From RH-AL1 sp050013235 (GTDB taxonomy: Bacteria > Pseudomonadota > Alphaproteobacteria > Rhizobiales > Beijerinckiaceae), in NCBI GenBank assembly GCA_050013235.1, contig JBEKFQ010000001.1:62001-126000 (forward strand): a stretch of 64,000 nucleotides of DNA, read 5' to 3'. Every line of letters begins with the position of its first letter. Positions within the stretch are counted from its first letter, which is position 1. Under the pieces are notes generated by a model that did no database searches, was not told the DNA's origin, and was given only the letters and a program-made list of their open reading frames with translations. The position numbers and the translations under genes were made by a program. Positions 50,671-58,055 of this stretch are shown here, piece after piece.

Positions 50671-52677
50671 TCAATCGAAGGTCATGATCACGGCGTCGAC
50701 GGCGAGCGATTCACCCGGCTTGGCTTCGATCGTCTTGACCGTCACGTCGCGCTCGGCCTTCAACACGTTTTCCATCTTCATCGCTTCGACAAGACACAAC
50801 GGCTCGCCGGCTTTGACGGCCTGGCCCACGCTGACATTGATCACCTTGACGAGGCCGGGCATCGGGCACAGCAGCGCCTTGGACGTATCGGCCTCCACGC
50901 GCTCCCGCATCAAGCCGGCGAGATCGGCGTGCCGTTTCGACAGGACGCGGACGCTCGCGGCATGGCCCGCATGGGTCAACACATAGCCGTTGAGAATAAC
51001 ACGCGCGCCCATCGCGACAGGCAGCCCGTCGATCCGGCCGGTCCAGACCTTATCCGAGGGTTTCCAATCGCTGACGGCGCGGATCGGCTCTTTATGATGA
51101 GGGAATAAAATCGTCAGCGTCCCGTCGTTGGAGGAAAGCTGAACGTCGAGGCGCAGTTTGCCGAGAAGCACGGTGCGATCGTGCTCGTAAATCTCCGGTC
51201 CGTCCTGCCGGATGCGCCCGGACAAAGCCCGGCGGCGGCGGCCCAGGGTATGATCGATCGACAAAGCCACCGCCGCGAAGCTGCGCGCCAAGGCGCCTTT
51301 CGGTTCGGGGCTCGAAAAGGCGACGCCGTATTCGTCGGCGATGAAGCGCGTGGAGAGCCGCCCCTCGCGCCAGCGCGGCGAATGCATCAACGAGGAGAGA
51401 AACGGTATGTTATGCCTGATGCCCTCGATGACGAAACGGTCGAGCGCCTCGGCTTGCGCCGCGATCGCGCTGGCCCGGTCCGGCGCATGGGTGACGAGCT
51501 TGGCGATCATCGGATCGTAATGGATGGAAATCTCGCCGCCCTCGACGATCCCGGTGTCGACCCGCACGGTAACGCCATTGTTCCAGCCTTCGGCCGGCGG
51601 ACGATAAGTGGTGATCCGGCCCGTCGAGGGCAGGAACTCGCGCGAGGGATCCTCGGCATAAATGCGGCTCTCGATCGCCCAGCCCTTCAGCTCGACGTCT
51701 TTTTGGCGAATATCGAGCGGCTCGCCCGCGGCCACCAGGATCATCTGCTCGACTAGATCGATGCCGGTGATCAGTTCGGTCACGGGATGCTCGACTTGCA
51801 GCCTGGTGTTCATCTCCAGAAAGTAGAAGCTCTTGTCCTGTCCGGCGACGAATTCCACCGTGCCGGCGGAATCGTAGCCGACCGCCTTGGCGAGAGCGAC
51901 GGCCTGCTCGCCCATGCTCTTGCGGGTTTCGGCGTCGAGCAAGGGCGACGGCGCCTCCTCGACAACCTTTTGATTGCGGCGTTGGATCGAGCATTCCCGC
52001 TCGTGCAGGTAGATCACGCGGCCATATTTGTCGCCGAGCAGCTGGATCTCGATATGACGGGGCTCGGTGATGAATTTCTCGATGAACACGCGGTCGTCGC
52101 CAAACGAACTTTTTGCTTCCGAGCGAGCGCGCAAAAACCCTTCCGCGACCTCGTCCCGGAAATGCGCGATGCGCATGCCCTTGCCGCCGCCGCCCGCCGA
52201 CGCCTTGATCATGACGGGATAGCCGATCTCGTCCGCGATCCGCATGGCCTCGGCGGCATCCTCGATCACGCCGAGATGGCCCGGCACGGTCGAGACGCCC
52301 GCCGCGTTGGCGAGCTTTTTCGATTCGATCTTGTCGCCCATCGCCTCGATGGCTTTGGGATTGGGGCCGATAAAGACGATCCCCGCCGCCTCCAGCGCCG
52401 TGGCGAAAGCCGCCCGCTCGGAGAGAAAGCCGTAGCCGGGATGTACCGCCTGCGCGCCGGTGTCGAGACAGGCTTTCACGATGCGGCCGATATCGAGATA
52501 GGATTGGGCCGCGGGCGGCGGCCCGATGCAGACCGCCTCGTCCGCCATCGCCACATGAAGCGCATCGCGATCCGCCTCGGAATAGACCGCGACGGTCGCA
52601 ATCCCCATCCGCCGCGCGGTCTTGATGATCCGGCAGGCGATCTCGCCCCGGTTGGCAATCAGAATCTTTTGAAACAT
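50671..52677 (-). CDS. pccA: Acyl-CoA carboxylase biotin-containing alpha subunit (propionyl-CoA type likely)
   Basis: Carries ATP-dependent biotin carboxylation for propionyl- or methylcrotonyl-CoA. The 668 residues give a biotin carboxylase N-domain (KILIANRGEIACRII), ATP-grasp (KASAGGGGKGMRIAH, EMNTRLQVEHPVTELITGIDLVE), the BT domain and a C-terminal biotinyl domain with EAMKMEN, biotin on Lys634. Length fits PccA (about 670) better than McC or AccC. No carboxyltransferase beta gene is in the window. Confidence 0.92.
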   Translation of the reverse strand: MFQKILIANRGEIACRIIKTARRMGIATVAVYSEADRDALHVAMADEAVCIGPPPAAQSYLDIGRIVKACLDTGAQAVHPGYGFLSERAAFATALEAAGIVFIGPNPKAIEAMGDKIESKKLANAAGVSTVPGHLGVIEDAAEAMRIADEIGYPVMIKASAGGGGKGMRIAHFRDEVAEGFLRARSEAKSSFGDDRVFIEKFITEPRHIEIQLLGDKYGRVIYLHERECSIQRRNQKVVEEAPSPLLDAETRKSMGEQAVALAKAVGYDSAGTVEFVAGQDKSFYFLEMNTRLQVEHPVTELITGIDLVEQMILVAAGEPLDIRQKDVELKGWAIESRIYAEDPSREFLPSTGRITTYRPPAEGWNNGVTVRVDTGIVEGGEISIHYDPMIAKLVTHAPDRASAIAAQAEALDRFVIEGIRHNIPFLSSLMHSPRWREGRLSTRFIADEYGVAFSSPEPKGALARSFAAVALSIDHTLGRRRRALSGRIRQDGPEIYEHDRTVLLGKLRLDVQLSSNDGTLTILFPHHKEPIRAVSDWKPSDKVWTGRIDGLPVAMGARVILNGYVLTHAGHAASVRVLSKRHADLAGLMRERVEADTSKALLCPMPGLVKVINVSVGQAVKAGEPLCLVEAMKMENVLKAERDVTVKTIEAKPGESLAVDAVIMTFD

Positions 52678-52808
52678 CGACCAAGCCGCCTTTGCACCAG
52701 GGCTTTATGAGCATGACGGGCGCGCCGGCGCAACGCGAAGAATAGGCTTGTCCCGGCACCCCCGGCCAAAGGTGAGAGTAATTGCGCGGCCGCCTGCTTG
52801 CCGCGCTT

Positions 52809-53588
52809 TTACCTCTTCGGCTTGGTCCGCCGCGCCGCGCGCGCCATCAGCGGGAAAAACAGTGCGTTGGGCAGAAGAGATGCGGCTTTCAACACATAGG
52901 CCAGACGCTTTGGAAACGTGATCTCGAAGCCGCCGTGGGCCAAGCCTTCGACGATCCGCCGGGCCGCGTCGTCCACCTCCAGCATGAAGGGCATGGCGTA
53001 GTTATTGGCCGATGTCATCGCCGTGCGCACGAAGCCGGGATTGATTACCTGGATGGTCAGGCCTTCCGGCTCGTAAGTCAGCTTCACGCCCTCGGCGAGA
53101 TGAATGACCGCCGATTTCGACGCGCCATAGACCAGCGAGCCGGGGATGCCGCGATAGCCCGCCAGCGAGGCCACCATGGCGATCTGCCCCCTGCCCCGCT
53201 CGCGCATGGCGGCCAGAAGCGGATCGAGGCAAAAGATCACTCCACCGAGATTGGTCTCGATGGTGCGCCAGGCCGCTTGCGCCTCGAACCCGCCGCGCTC
53301 GCCTTGATCGTAGACACCGGCATTGAGCAGAGCCAGCGCAATGGGGCCATGCGCGGCCTCGATAGCGGCGACGATTCCGGCCATGCCCTCACGGTCCGTA
53401 ACATCGCCTGGAAACGCGAAAATCTGGCCGGGCGCTTCGGCGGCAAGTTGGTTCAACGCCTCTTGACGGCGCGCGGTTGCCGCGATGCGATAACCCTTGG
53501 CCGCCAGGGCCAAGGCCACGGCGCGGCCGATGCCGTCGCTGGCCCCGGTAATCCAGACCATGCCGTCTTGTTGCTGAGCGCGAAACAT
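52809..53588 (-). CDS. Short-chain dehydrogenase/reductase
   Basis: NAD(P)-dependent oxidoreductase of unknown substrate. The 259-residue protein has the SDR signatures: TGASDGIGRAVALALA (cofactor Gly motif), LLNAGVYDQG (NAG), VASLAGYRG (Ser) and YGASKSAVIHLAEG (YxxxK). The C-terminus (LAYVLKAASLLPNALFFPLM) is hydrophobic and may touch the membrane. It is 131 bases upstream of the biotin carboxylase subunit on the same strand and divergent from cysK. Confidence 0.9.
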   Translation of the reverse strand: MFRAQQQDGMVWITGASDGIGRAVALALAAKGYRIAATARRQEALNQLAAEAPGQIFAFPGDVTDREGMAGIVAAIEAAHGPIALALLNAGVYDQGERGGFEAQAAWRTIETNLGGVIFCLDPLLAAMRERGRGQIAMVASLAGYRGIPGSLVYGASKSAVIHLAEGVKLTYEPEGLTIQVINPGFVRTAMTSANNYAMPFMLEVDDAARRIVEGLAHGGFEITFPKRLAYVLKAASLLPNALFFPLMARAARRTKPKR

Positions 53589-53709
53589 TTCGGAGAAAAT
53601 TTCCTTCTATTCAAGGGCGGAAACAGAAACCTGTTCCTCGCAAACCAGTATATGTAAACTCGAGCGGCATCCCGCCGCCCCCGCGGCTCCCAATCCTCGC
53701 GAAAGCACC

Positions 53710-54741
53710 ATGGATCCTGTAAACTCCGTCGTCGATGCTATCGGCAATACACCGCTTATCAAACTCCAAGCTGCCTCGAAGGCGACGGGCTGCACGATTC
53801 TCGGCAAAGCCGAGTTCATGAATCCCGGCGGGTCCGTCAAGGACCGCGCCGGCCTCGCGATCATCCAAGATGCGATCGCGCGCGGGACCCTCAAGCCGGG
53901 CGGCACGATTGTCGAGGGCACGGCGGGCAATACCGGCATCGGCCTGGCCCTCGTCGCCAATGCCTTGGGCTTCAAGACGGTGATCGTGATCCCGGAAACG
54001 CAAAGCCAGGAAAAGAAGGACATGCTGCGCCTGCAAGGCGCCCAACTCATCGAAGTGCCAGCCGTTCCCTATTCCGACCCGAACAATTACGTCCGTCTCT
54101 CCGGCCGGCTGGCGGAGCGGCTCGCCGCCGAATTGCCCCAGGGCGCGATCTGGGCCAACCAATTCGACAATCTCGCCAATCGCGAGGGCCACCGGTTGAC
54201 GACGGGGCCGGAGATCTTTCGCGACACCAAGGGCAAGGTCGATGGCTTCACCTGCGCTGTCGGCACCGGCGGCACCTTGGCCGGTGTCGGTCTCGCGCTG
54301 AAGGCCGCCAATCCGGGAATCAAAATCGCGATCACCGATCCCATGGGCGCCGCGCTCTATGATTTTTACACGCGCGGCGTGTTGCATAGCAAGGGCACGT
54401 CGATCACGGAGGGGATCGGCCAGGGCCGCATCACCGAAAACCTCGTGGGCGCCCCCATCGACCTGGCCTTCCAGGTCACCGACGAGGAAGCCTTGCCCAT
54501 CGTCTTCGATCTCGCGGAGCACGAAGGTATTTTGCTGGGGGGGTCGTCCGGCATCAATATCGCCGGCGCGATCCGTCTCGCGCGCGAACTCGGCCCCGGC
54601 CACACGATCGTGACGATCCTGTGCGACAGCGGCACGCGCTATCAATCGAAACTGTTCAACCCGGCCTTCTTGAAAGAAAAAAATCTCCCGGTCCCCGGTT
54701 GGCTCGGCCATCCCGTGACGATCGATCCGGGATATGTCTGA
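53710..54741 (+). CDS. cysK: Cysteine synthase A (O-acetylserine sulfhydrylase)
   Basis: Makes cysteine from O-acetylserine and sulfide. The 343-residue fold-II PLP enzyme has the PLP lysine Lys44 in NPGGSVKDRAG, the substrate loop EGTAGNTGIGLALVANALG, the phosphate-binding loop TGGTLAGVGLALK (GxGGT form AVGTGGTLAG) and the serine GGSSGINIAGAIRLA. It is about 30 residues longer than CysK of enterics, like alphaproteobacterial forms. sseA follows 102 bases later, giving a small sulfur pair. Confidence 0.94.
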   Translation: MDPVNSVVDAIGNTPLIKLQAASKATGCTILGKAEFMNPGGSVKDRAGLAIIQDAIARGTLKPGGTIVEGTAGNTGIGLALVANALGFKTVIVIPETQSQEKKDMLRLQGAQLIEVPAVPYSDPNNYVRLSGRLAERLAAELPQGAIWANQFDNLANREGHRLTTGPEIFRDTKGKVDGFTCAVGTGGTLAGVGLALKAANPGIKIAITDPMGAALYDFYTRGVLHSKGTSITEGIGQGRITENLVGAPIDLAFQVTDEEALPIVFDLAEHEGILLGGSSGINIAGAIRLARELGPGHTIVTILCDSGTRYQSKLFNPAFLKEKNLPVPGWLGHPVTIDPGYV

Positions 54742-54764
54742 GGAGAGCCAACCTCCGCGGTCAA

Positions 54765-54783
54765 GGCCGGGCTTGTCCCGGCC
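54765..54783. repeat. Short palindrome between cysK and sseA
   Basis: ggccggg (54765-54771), a 5-base loop and cccggcc (54777-54783) form a hairpin within tcaaggccgggcttgtccc; similar intergenic hairpins recur in Hyphomicrobiales, and a related fragment lies at about 32875-32893. It may attenuate read-through. Confidence 0.55.
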
Positions 54784-54843
54784 ATCCACGCCGGGCATGA
54801 CAGCGCCGGCATGATTGACCAACCACCCCCACGGGAGACCCGC

Positions 54844-55695
54844 ATGAGCACCCTAAATCCGTTCGTCACGGGCGCCTGGCTATCGCAACATCTCGCGGAC
54901 GAGAATGTCATCGCGGTCGAGGCCAGTTTCTTTCTGCCCGCCGAGGGCCGTGACGCCAATGCGGAATTTCTCGCCCGCCATATTCCCGGCGCGGTGCGCT
55001 TCGATGTCGATGAAATCGCCGATCATTCCACCAGCCTGCCGCATATGTTGCCCTCGGAAGCCGCGTTTTCGGAGGCCGTTGGCGCGCTTGGTCTCAGCGA
55101 CGGCGCGACACTCGTGGTTTACGACGATAGCGACCTCATCGGCGGGGCGCGGGCCTATTGGATGTTGCGGCATTATGGCGCCAAGGACGTCCGTCTGCTC
55201 GAAGGCGGTCTGAAAGCCTGGATCGCGGGTGGCTATCCCACCGAAGGGGGGCCATCGTCTCGCGCGCCAAAAACCTTCCAGGCCCATTTCGACGCTTCGA
55301 CCGTGGCGACGGCGGAAACGGTCTTGGCGGCGGTTCAATCCGGCTCGGCCCAGATTATCGATGCCCGCGCCGCGGCGCGGTTCGCGGGTACGGTACCGGA
55401 GCCCCGGCCGGGCCTGCGCGCGGGCCATATCCCCTCGTCCCGCAACCTGCCCTGGCGGGACATCGTCGGCGAAAACGGCAAGCTGAAATCGAAAGAGGCG
55501 CTCGCCGCCGCCTTTGCAACGGCAGGTCTCGACCTCGATCGGCCTATCATCGCGAGCTGCGGCTCCGGCGTCTCGGCGGCTGTCTTGATCCTGGCCCTGG
55601 AAACCTTGGGAAAAACCGGAATCGGCCTCTACGATGGCTCTTGGTCGGAATGGGGCGCGCGCACGGATCTTCCCATCGAGACGGGTTCCGCGTGA
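54844..55695 (+). CDS. sseA: 3-mercaptopyruvate sulfurtransferase (two-rhodanese type)
   Basis: Transfers sulfur from mercaptopyruvate to thiols or cyanide. The 283-residue protein has two rhodanese domains; the second carries the active Cys239 in IIASCGSGVSA, whose loop (CGSGVSA) is the mercaptopyruvate type rather than thiosulfate-type CRKGVT. Inter-domain GAVRFDVDEIADHSTSLPHMLP and IDARAAARFAGTVPEPRPG are typical. ATG 54844 follows GGGAG; the frame is open from 54811. Confidence 0.93.
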   Translation: MSTLNPFVTGAWLSQHLADENVIAVEASFFLPAEGRDANAEFLARHIPGAVRFDVDEIADHSTSLPHMLPSEAAFSEAVGALGLSDGATLVVYDDSDLIGGARAYWMLRHYGAKDVRLLEGGLKAWIAGGYPTEGGPSSRAPKTFQAHFDASTVATAETVLAAVQSGSAQIIDARAAARFAGTVPEPRPGLRAGHIPSSRNLPWRDIVGENGKLKSKEALAAAFATAGLDLDRPIIASCGSGVSAAVLILALETLGKTGIGLYDGSWSEWGARTDLPIETGSA

Positions 55696-55707
55696 GCGGC
55701 ATATTTC

Positions 55708-55773
55708 CCCTCGCGGCGTGAGGCCATCTGTTCCCTCGCGGCGTGAGGACATCTCTTCCCTCGCGGCGTGAGG
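55708..55773. repeat. 25-bp tandem repeat, 2.6 copies, upstream of glnB
   Basis: Units 55708-55732 and 55733-55757 (ccctcgcggcgtgagg plus 9 bases) and a partial third, 55758-55773. It ends 29 bases upstream of the candidate sigma-54 promoter of glnB. Confidence 0.93.
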
Positions 55774-55801
55774 CCTAGAGGCACCGCACCTAAAGATACG
55801 C

Positions 55802-55817
55802 TGGCATGGGTAGTGCT
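55802..55817 (+). promoter_or_regulatory. Candidate sigma-54 promoter of glnB
   Basis: tggcatgggtagtgct matches the -24/-12 consensus TGGCACG-N4-TTGCA with GG and GC separated by exactly 10 bases; two mismatches. A start site near 55828 would leave a leader of about 55 bases before glnB. Confidence 0.72.
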
Positions 55818-55882
55818 TTGCCTCTAGGACCTGTCTATAACTTTGATACCAGGAGAATTTGTATCGTGATCGGACCGCGGCG

Positions 55883-56221
55883 ATGAAAAAGATCGAAGCC
55901 ATCATCAAGCCCTTCAAGCTCGACGAGGTGAAGGAAGCGCTCCACGAGGCCGGCGTCGCCGGCATCACCGTGATCGAGGCGAAAGGCTTCGGCCGCCAAA
56001 AGGGCCATACGGAGCTCTACCGGGGCGCCGAATATGTCGTGGATTTTCTGCCCAAGGTGAAAATCGAGGTGGTGCTGAACGACTCCGCCATCGAAGGCGC
56101 CGTGAACGCCATTCGAAAGGCCGCGCAGACCGGCCGCATCGGAGACGGCAAGATTTTTGTGTCGGCGATCGAAAGCGCCGTCCGCATCAGAACGGGCGAG
56201 ACCGGTTCCGACGCGATCTAA
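55883..56221 (+). CDS. glnB: Nitrogen regulatory protein P-II
   Basis: PII protein that senses 2-oxoglutarate, ATP/ADP and glutamine-driven uridylylation and controls NtrB/NtrC and GlnE. The 112-residue protein starts MKKIEAIIKPFKLDEVKEAL; Tyr51 in the T-loop (YRGAEYVVDFLPK) is the uridylylation site, and the B- and C-loop motifs GDGKIFVSAIESAVRIRTGE are intact. ATG 55883 is the family start. In relatives glnB is followed by glnA; here glnII lies between on the other strand. Confidence 0.95.
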   Translation: MKKIEAIIKPFKLDEVKEALHEAGVAGITVIEAKGFGRQKGHTELYRGAEYVVDFLPKVKIEVVLNDSAIEGAVNAIRKAAQTGRIGDGKIFVSAIESAVRIRTGETGSDAI

Positions 56222-56246
56222 GCCGGCCTTATTCGCCAAACCATGC

Positions 56247-56273
56247 GCTCCCCCGGCCAAATGACCGGGGAGC
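56247..56273 (+). terminator. Hairpin after glnB
   Basis: gctcccccgg and ccggggagc pair around a short loop, 26 bases after the glnB stop; one extra C bulges and there is no T-run, so this is a candidate only. Confidence 0.4.
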
Positions 56274-56280
56274 CCTCCAA

Positions 56281-56324
56281 TATTCTATCGACCAGAGGCT
56301 TGTATTCTATCGACCAGAGGTTTG
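56281..56324. repeat. 22-bp tandem duplication between glnB and glnII
   Basis: tattctatcgaccagagg plus four bases, twice in succession (56281-56302, 56303-56324) with one difference. It lies in the convergent region. Confidence 0.95.
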
Positions 56325-56380
56325 GGCGGTTTTCCCGTATCGTCTTGGAAAAGCCCGGGACTCTTCTCCCTGCAAAGGCA

Positions 56381-56412
56381 CTTCTCCCCTCCCTGCGAAG
56401 GGAGAGGAGAAG
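56381..56412. terminator. Bidirectional hairpin in the glnB/glnII convergent region
   Basis: cttctcccctccct (56381-56394) and agggagaggagaag (56399-56412) pair over 14 bases with one mismatch around gcga. It lies 31 bases from the glnII stop and could end both transcripts. A smaller hairpin, cgccgc/gcggcg, is at 56421-56434. Confidence 0.6.
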
Positions 56413-56442
56413 TTAAGAAACGCCGCAAGCGGCGCGGTCGAG

Positions 56443-57462
56443 TTAACCCCTCGACACCGTAGCGATCGTCTTCAAAATGACGGACGCGATCTGGTAGGGG
56501 TCCCCTTGCGAGTTCGGACGGCGGTCTTCGAGATAGCCTTTATAGCCGTTGTTGACGAAGCTATGCGGCACGCGGATCGAGGCCCCGCGATCGGCGACAC
56601 CGTAACTGAAGGTGTGGATCGACTGCGTTTCGTGAAGACCCGTCAAGCGCAAATGATTGTCGGGACCATAGACGGCGATATGCTCTTCCTTCGCGCCTTC
56701 GAAAGCAGCCATCAGTCTTTCGAAATAGTCCTTGCCGCCGGTTTCCCGCAGGTAAGTTGTGGAGAAATTGGCGTGCATGCCGGAGCCGTTCCAGTCGGTG
56801 TCGCCGAGCGGCTTGCAGTGATACTCGATGTCGATGCCGTATTTTTCGGTGAGCCGCTGCAAGAAATACCGGGCAACCCACATTTCGTCGGCGGCTTTTT
56901 TCGAGCCCTTGCCGAAGATTTGGAATTCCCACTGGCCCTTCGCCACTTCGGCATTGATGCCTTCGTGATTGATGCCCGCGTTGAGACAAATATCGAGATG
57001 TTCCTCGACGATCTTGCGCGCGACATCGCCGACATTGGAATAGCCGACGCCGGTGTAATACGGGCCCTGCGGGGCGGGAAAGCCGGTGGCGGGGAAGCCG
57101 AGCGGACGTCCATCCTTATAGAAGAAATATTCCTGCTCGAATCCGAACCAAGCGCCGGGATCGTCGAGAATGGTCGCCCGCCTGTTCGACGGATGCGGCG
57201 TCACGCCGTCCGGCATCATGACTTCGCACAAGACGACGGCGCCGTTCTTGCGTTCGCTGTCGGGATAAACGGCCACGGGCTTGAGAACGCAGTCCGAATT
57301 CCTGCCTTCGGCTTGCCGGGTCGAGCTGCCATCGAAGCCCCAAAGCGGAAGCTGCTCCAGAGCCGGAAAGCTGCTGTATTCCTTGATCTGCGTCTTTCCA
57401 CGGAGATTTGGTACCGGAGTGTACCCGTCGAGCCAAATGTACTCGAGCTTATATTTCGTCAT
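56443..57462 (-). CDS. glnII: Glutamine synthetase type II (eukaryote-type, beta-grasp)
   Basis: Second glutamine synthetase, typical of rhizobia and relatives; not regulated by adenylylation. The 339 residues show PLWGFDGSSTRQAEGRNSDC (beta-grasp N-domain), GAWFGFEQEYFFY (metal Glu), GINHEGINAEVAKGQWEFQI, DTDWNGSGMHANFST (ATP/His) and RGASIRVPHSF. There is no adenylylation tyrosine loop. It is transcribed leftward between glnB and glnA; its candidate sigma-54 promoter is at 57544-57559. Confidence 0.96.
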   Translation of the reverse strand: MTKYKLEYIWLDGYTPVPNLRGKTQIKEYSSFPALEQLPLWGFDGSSTRQAEGRNSDCVLKPVAVYPDSERKNGAVVLCEVMMPDGVTPHPSNRRATILDDPGAWFGFEQEYFFYKDGRPLGFPATGFPAPQGPYYTGVGYSNVGDVARKIVEEHLDICLNAGINHEGINAEVAKGQWEFQIFGKGSKKAADEMWVARYFLQRLTEKYGIDIEYHCKPLGDTDWNGSGMHANFSTTYLRETGGKDYFERLMAAFEGAKEEHIAVYGPDNHLRLTGLHETQSIHTFSYGVADRGASIRVPHSFVNNGYKGYLEDRRPNSQGDPYQIASVILKTIATVSRG

Positions 57463-57543
57463 TCAGAGTCTCTCGTTCGTTAAAGATGAGAAATCTAGGG
57501 ATCGACCGGAGGGGATTGCGCCCCCGAAGGCTAAGCCCGTGCT

Positions 57544-57559
57544 AGCACGATATATGCCA
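57544..57559 (-). promoter_or_regulatory. Candidate sigma-54 promoter of glnII
   Basis: On the minus strand the bases read tggcatatatcgtgct: TGGCAT, then GC exactly 10 bases after GG. The predicted start near 57534 gives a leader of about 70 bases. In rhizobia glnII is activated by NtrC and sigma-54, which agrees. Confidence 0.72.
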
Positions 57560-57726
57560 ATGGCAACAGCAAAAATGCACCCGCCCCCGAGACGAGCCGC
57601 GCGCCGCTCCGGCACTAAACATCGCCGCGCGGATGCCTTCCAATGACGCATGGCGCAGAGTTATCCCGCGCACCGGTCATGCCGATGTTGAAATTTTCGA
57701 ATGAATATTACTTCGTTTACCAGCTT

Positions 57727-57742
57727 TGGCACCAAACATGCT
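57727..57742 (+). promoter_or_regulatory. Candidate sigma-54 promoter of glnA
   Basis: tggcaccaaacatgct, close to TGGCACG-N4-TTGCA with the GG-N10-GC spacing. It would start near 57753 and give a leader of about 300 bases before the glnA ATG, which is long, so a second promoter closer to glnA is possible. It is divergent from the glnII promoter with 167 bases between them, room for shared activator sites. Confidence 0.65.
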
Positions 57743-58055
57743 TCGTCAGACCGCATTATTAAAATTTATATTTGTGATAACCGCCTATCGCTGGGATAAT
57801 ATTAAGCTAGATTGAGGCAAAAAGGCACTCGAGTTTTTATAGCTGGGTGTCGCGCGTTCGATTTCGTTGCGCGTTTTTCCGGCAATCGATGCCTCTCCAG
57901 CTATTATTCCGGCTGAATGTTCCGCGAAGGCGCGGCATTGTGCCGGGCGTTCAACGCCCAAGCGCCGGCTTTATCCAAAAAGCCGCTCGGCCAGCTTTGC
58001 AAATCGTGGTTTCCGCCTTATCAGCTTCGGAACGTCCCAATGGAGAATGTTCGAC

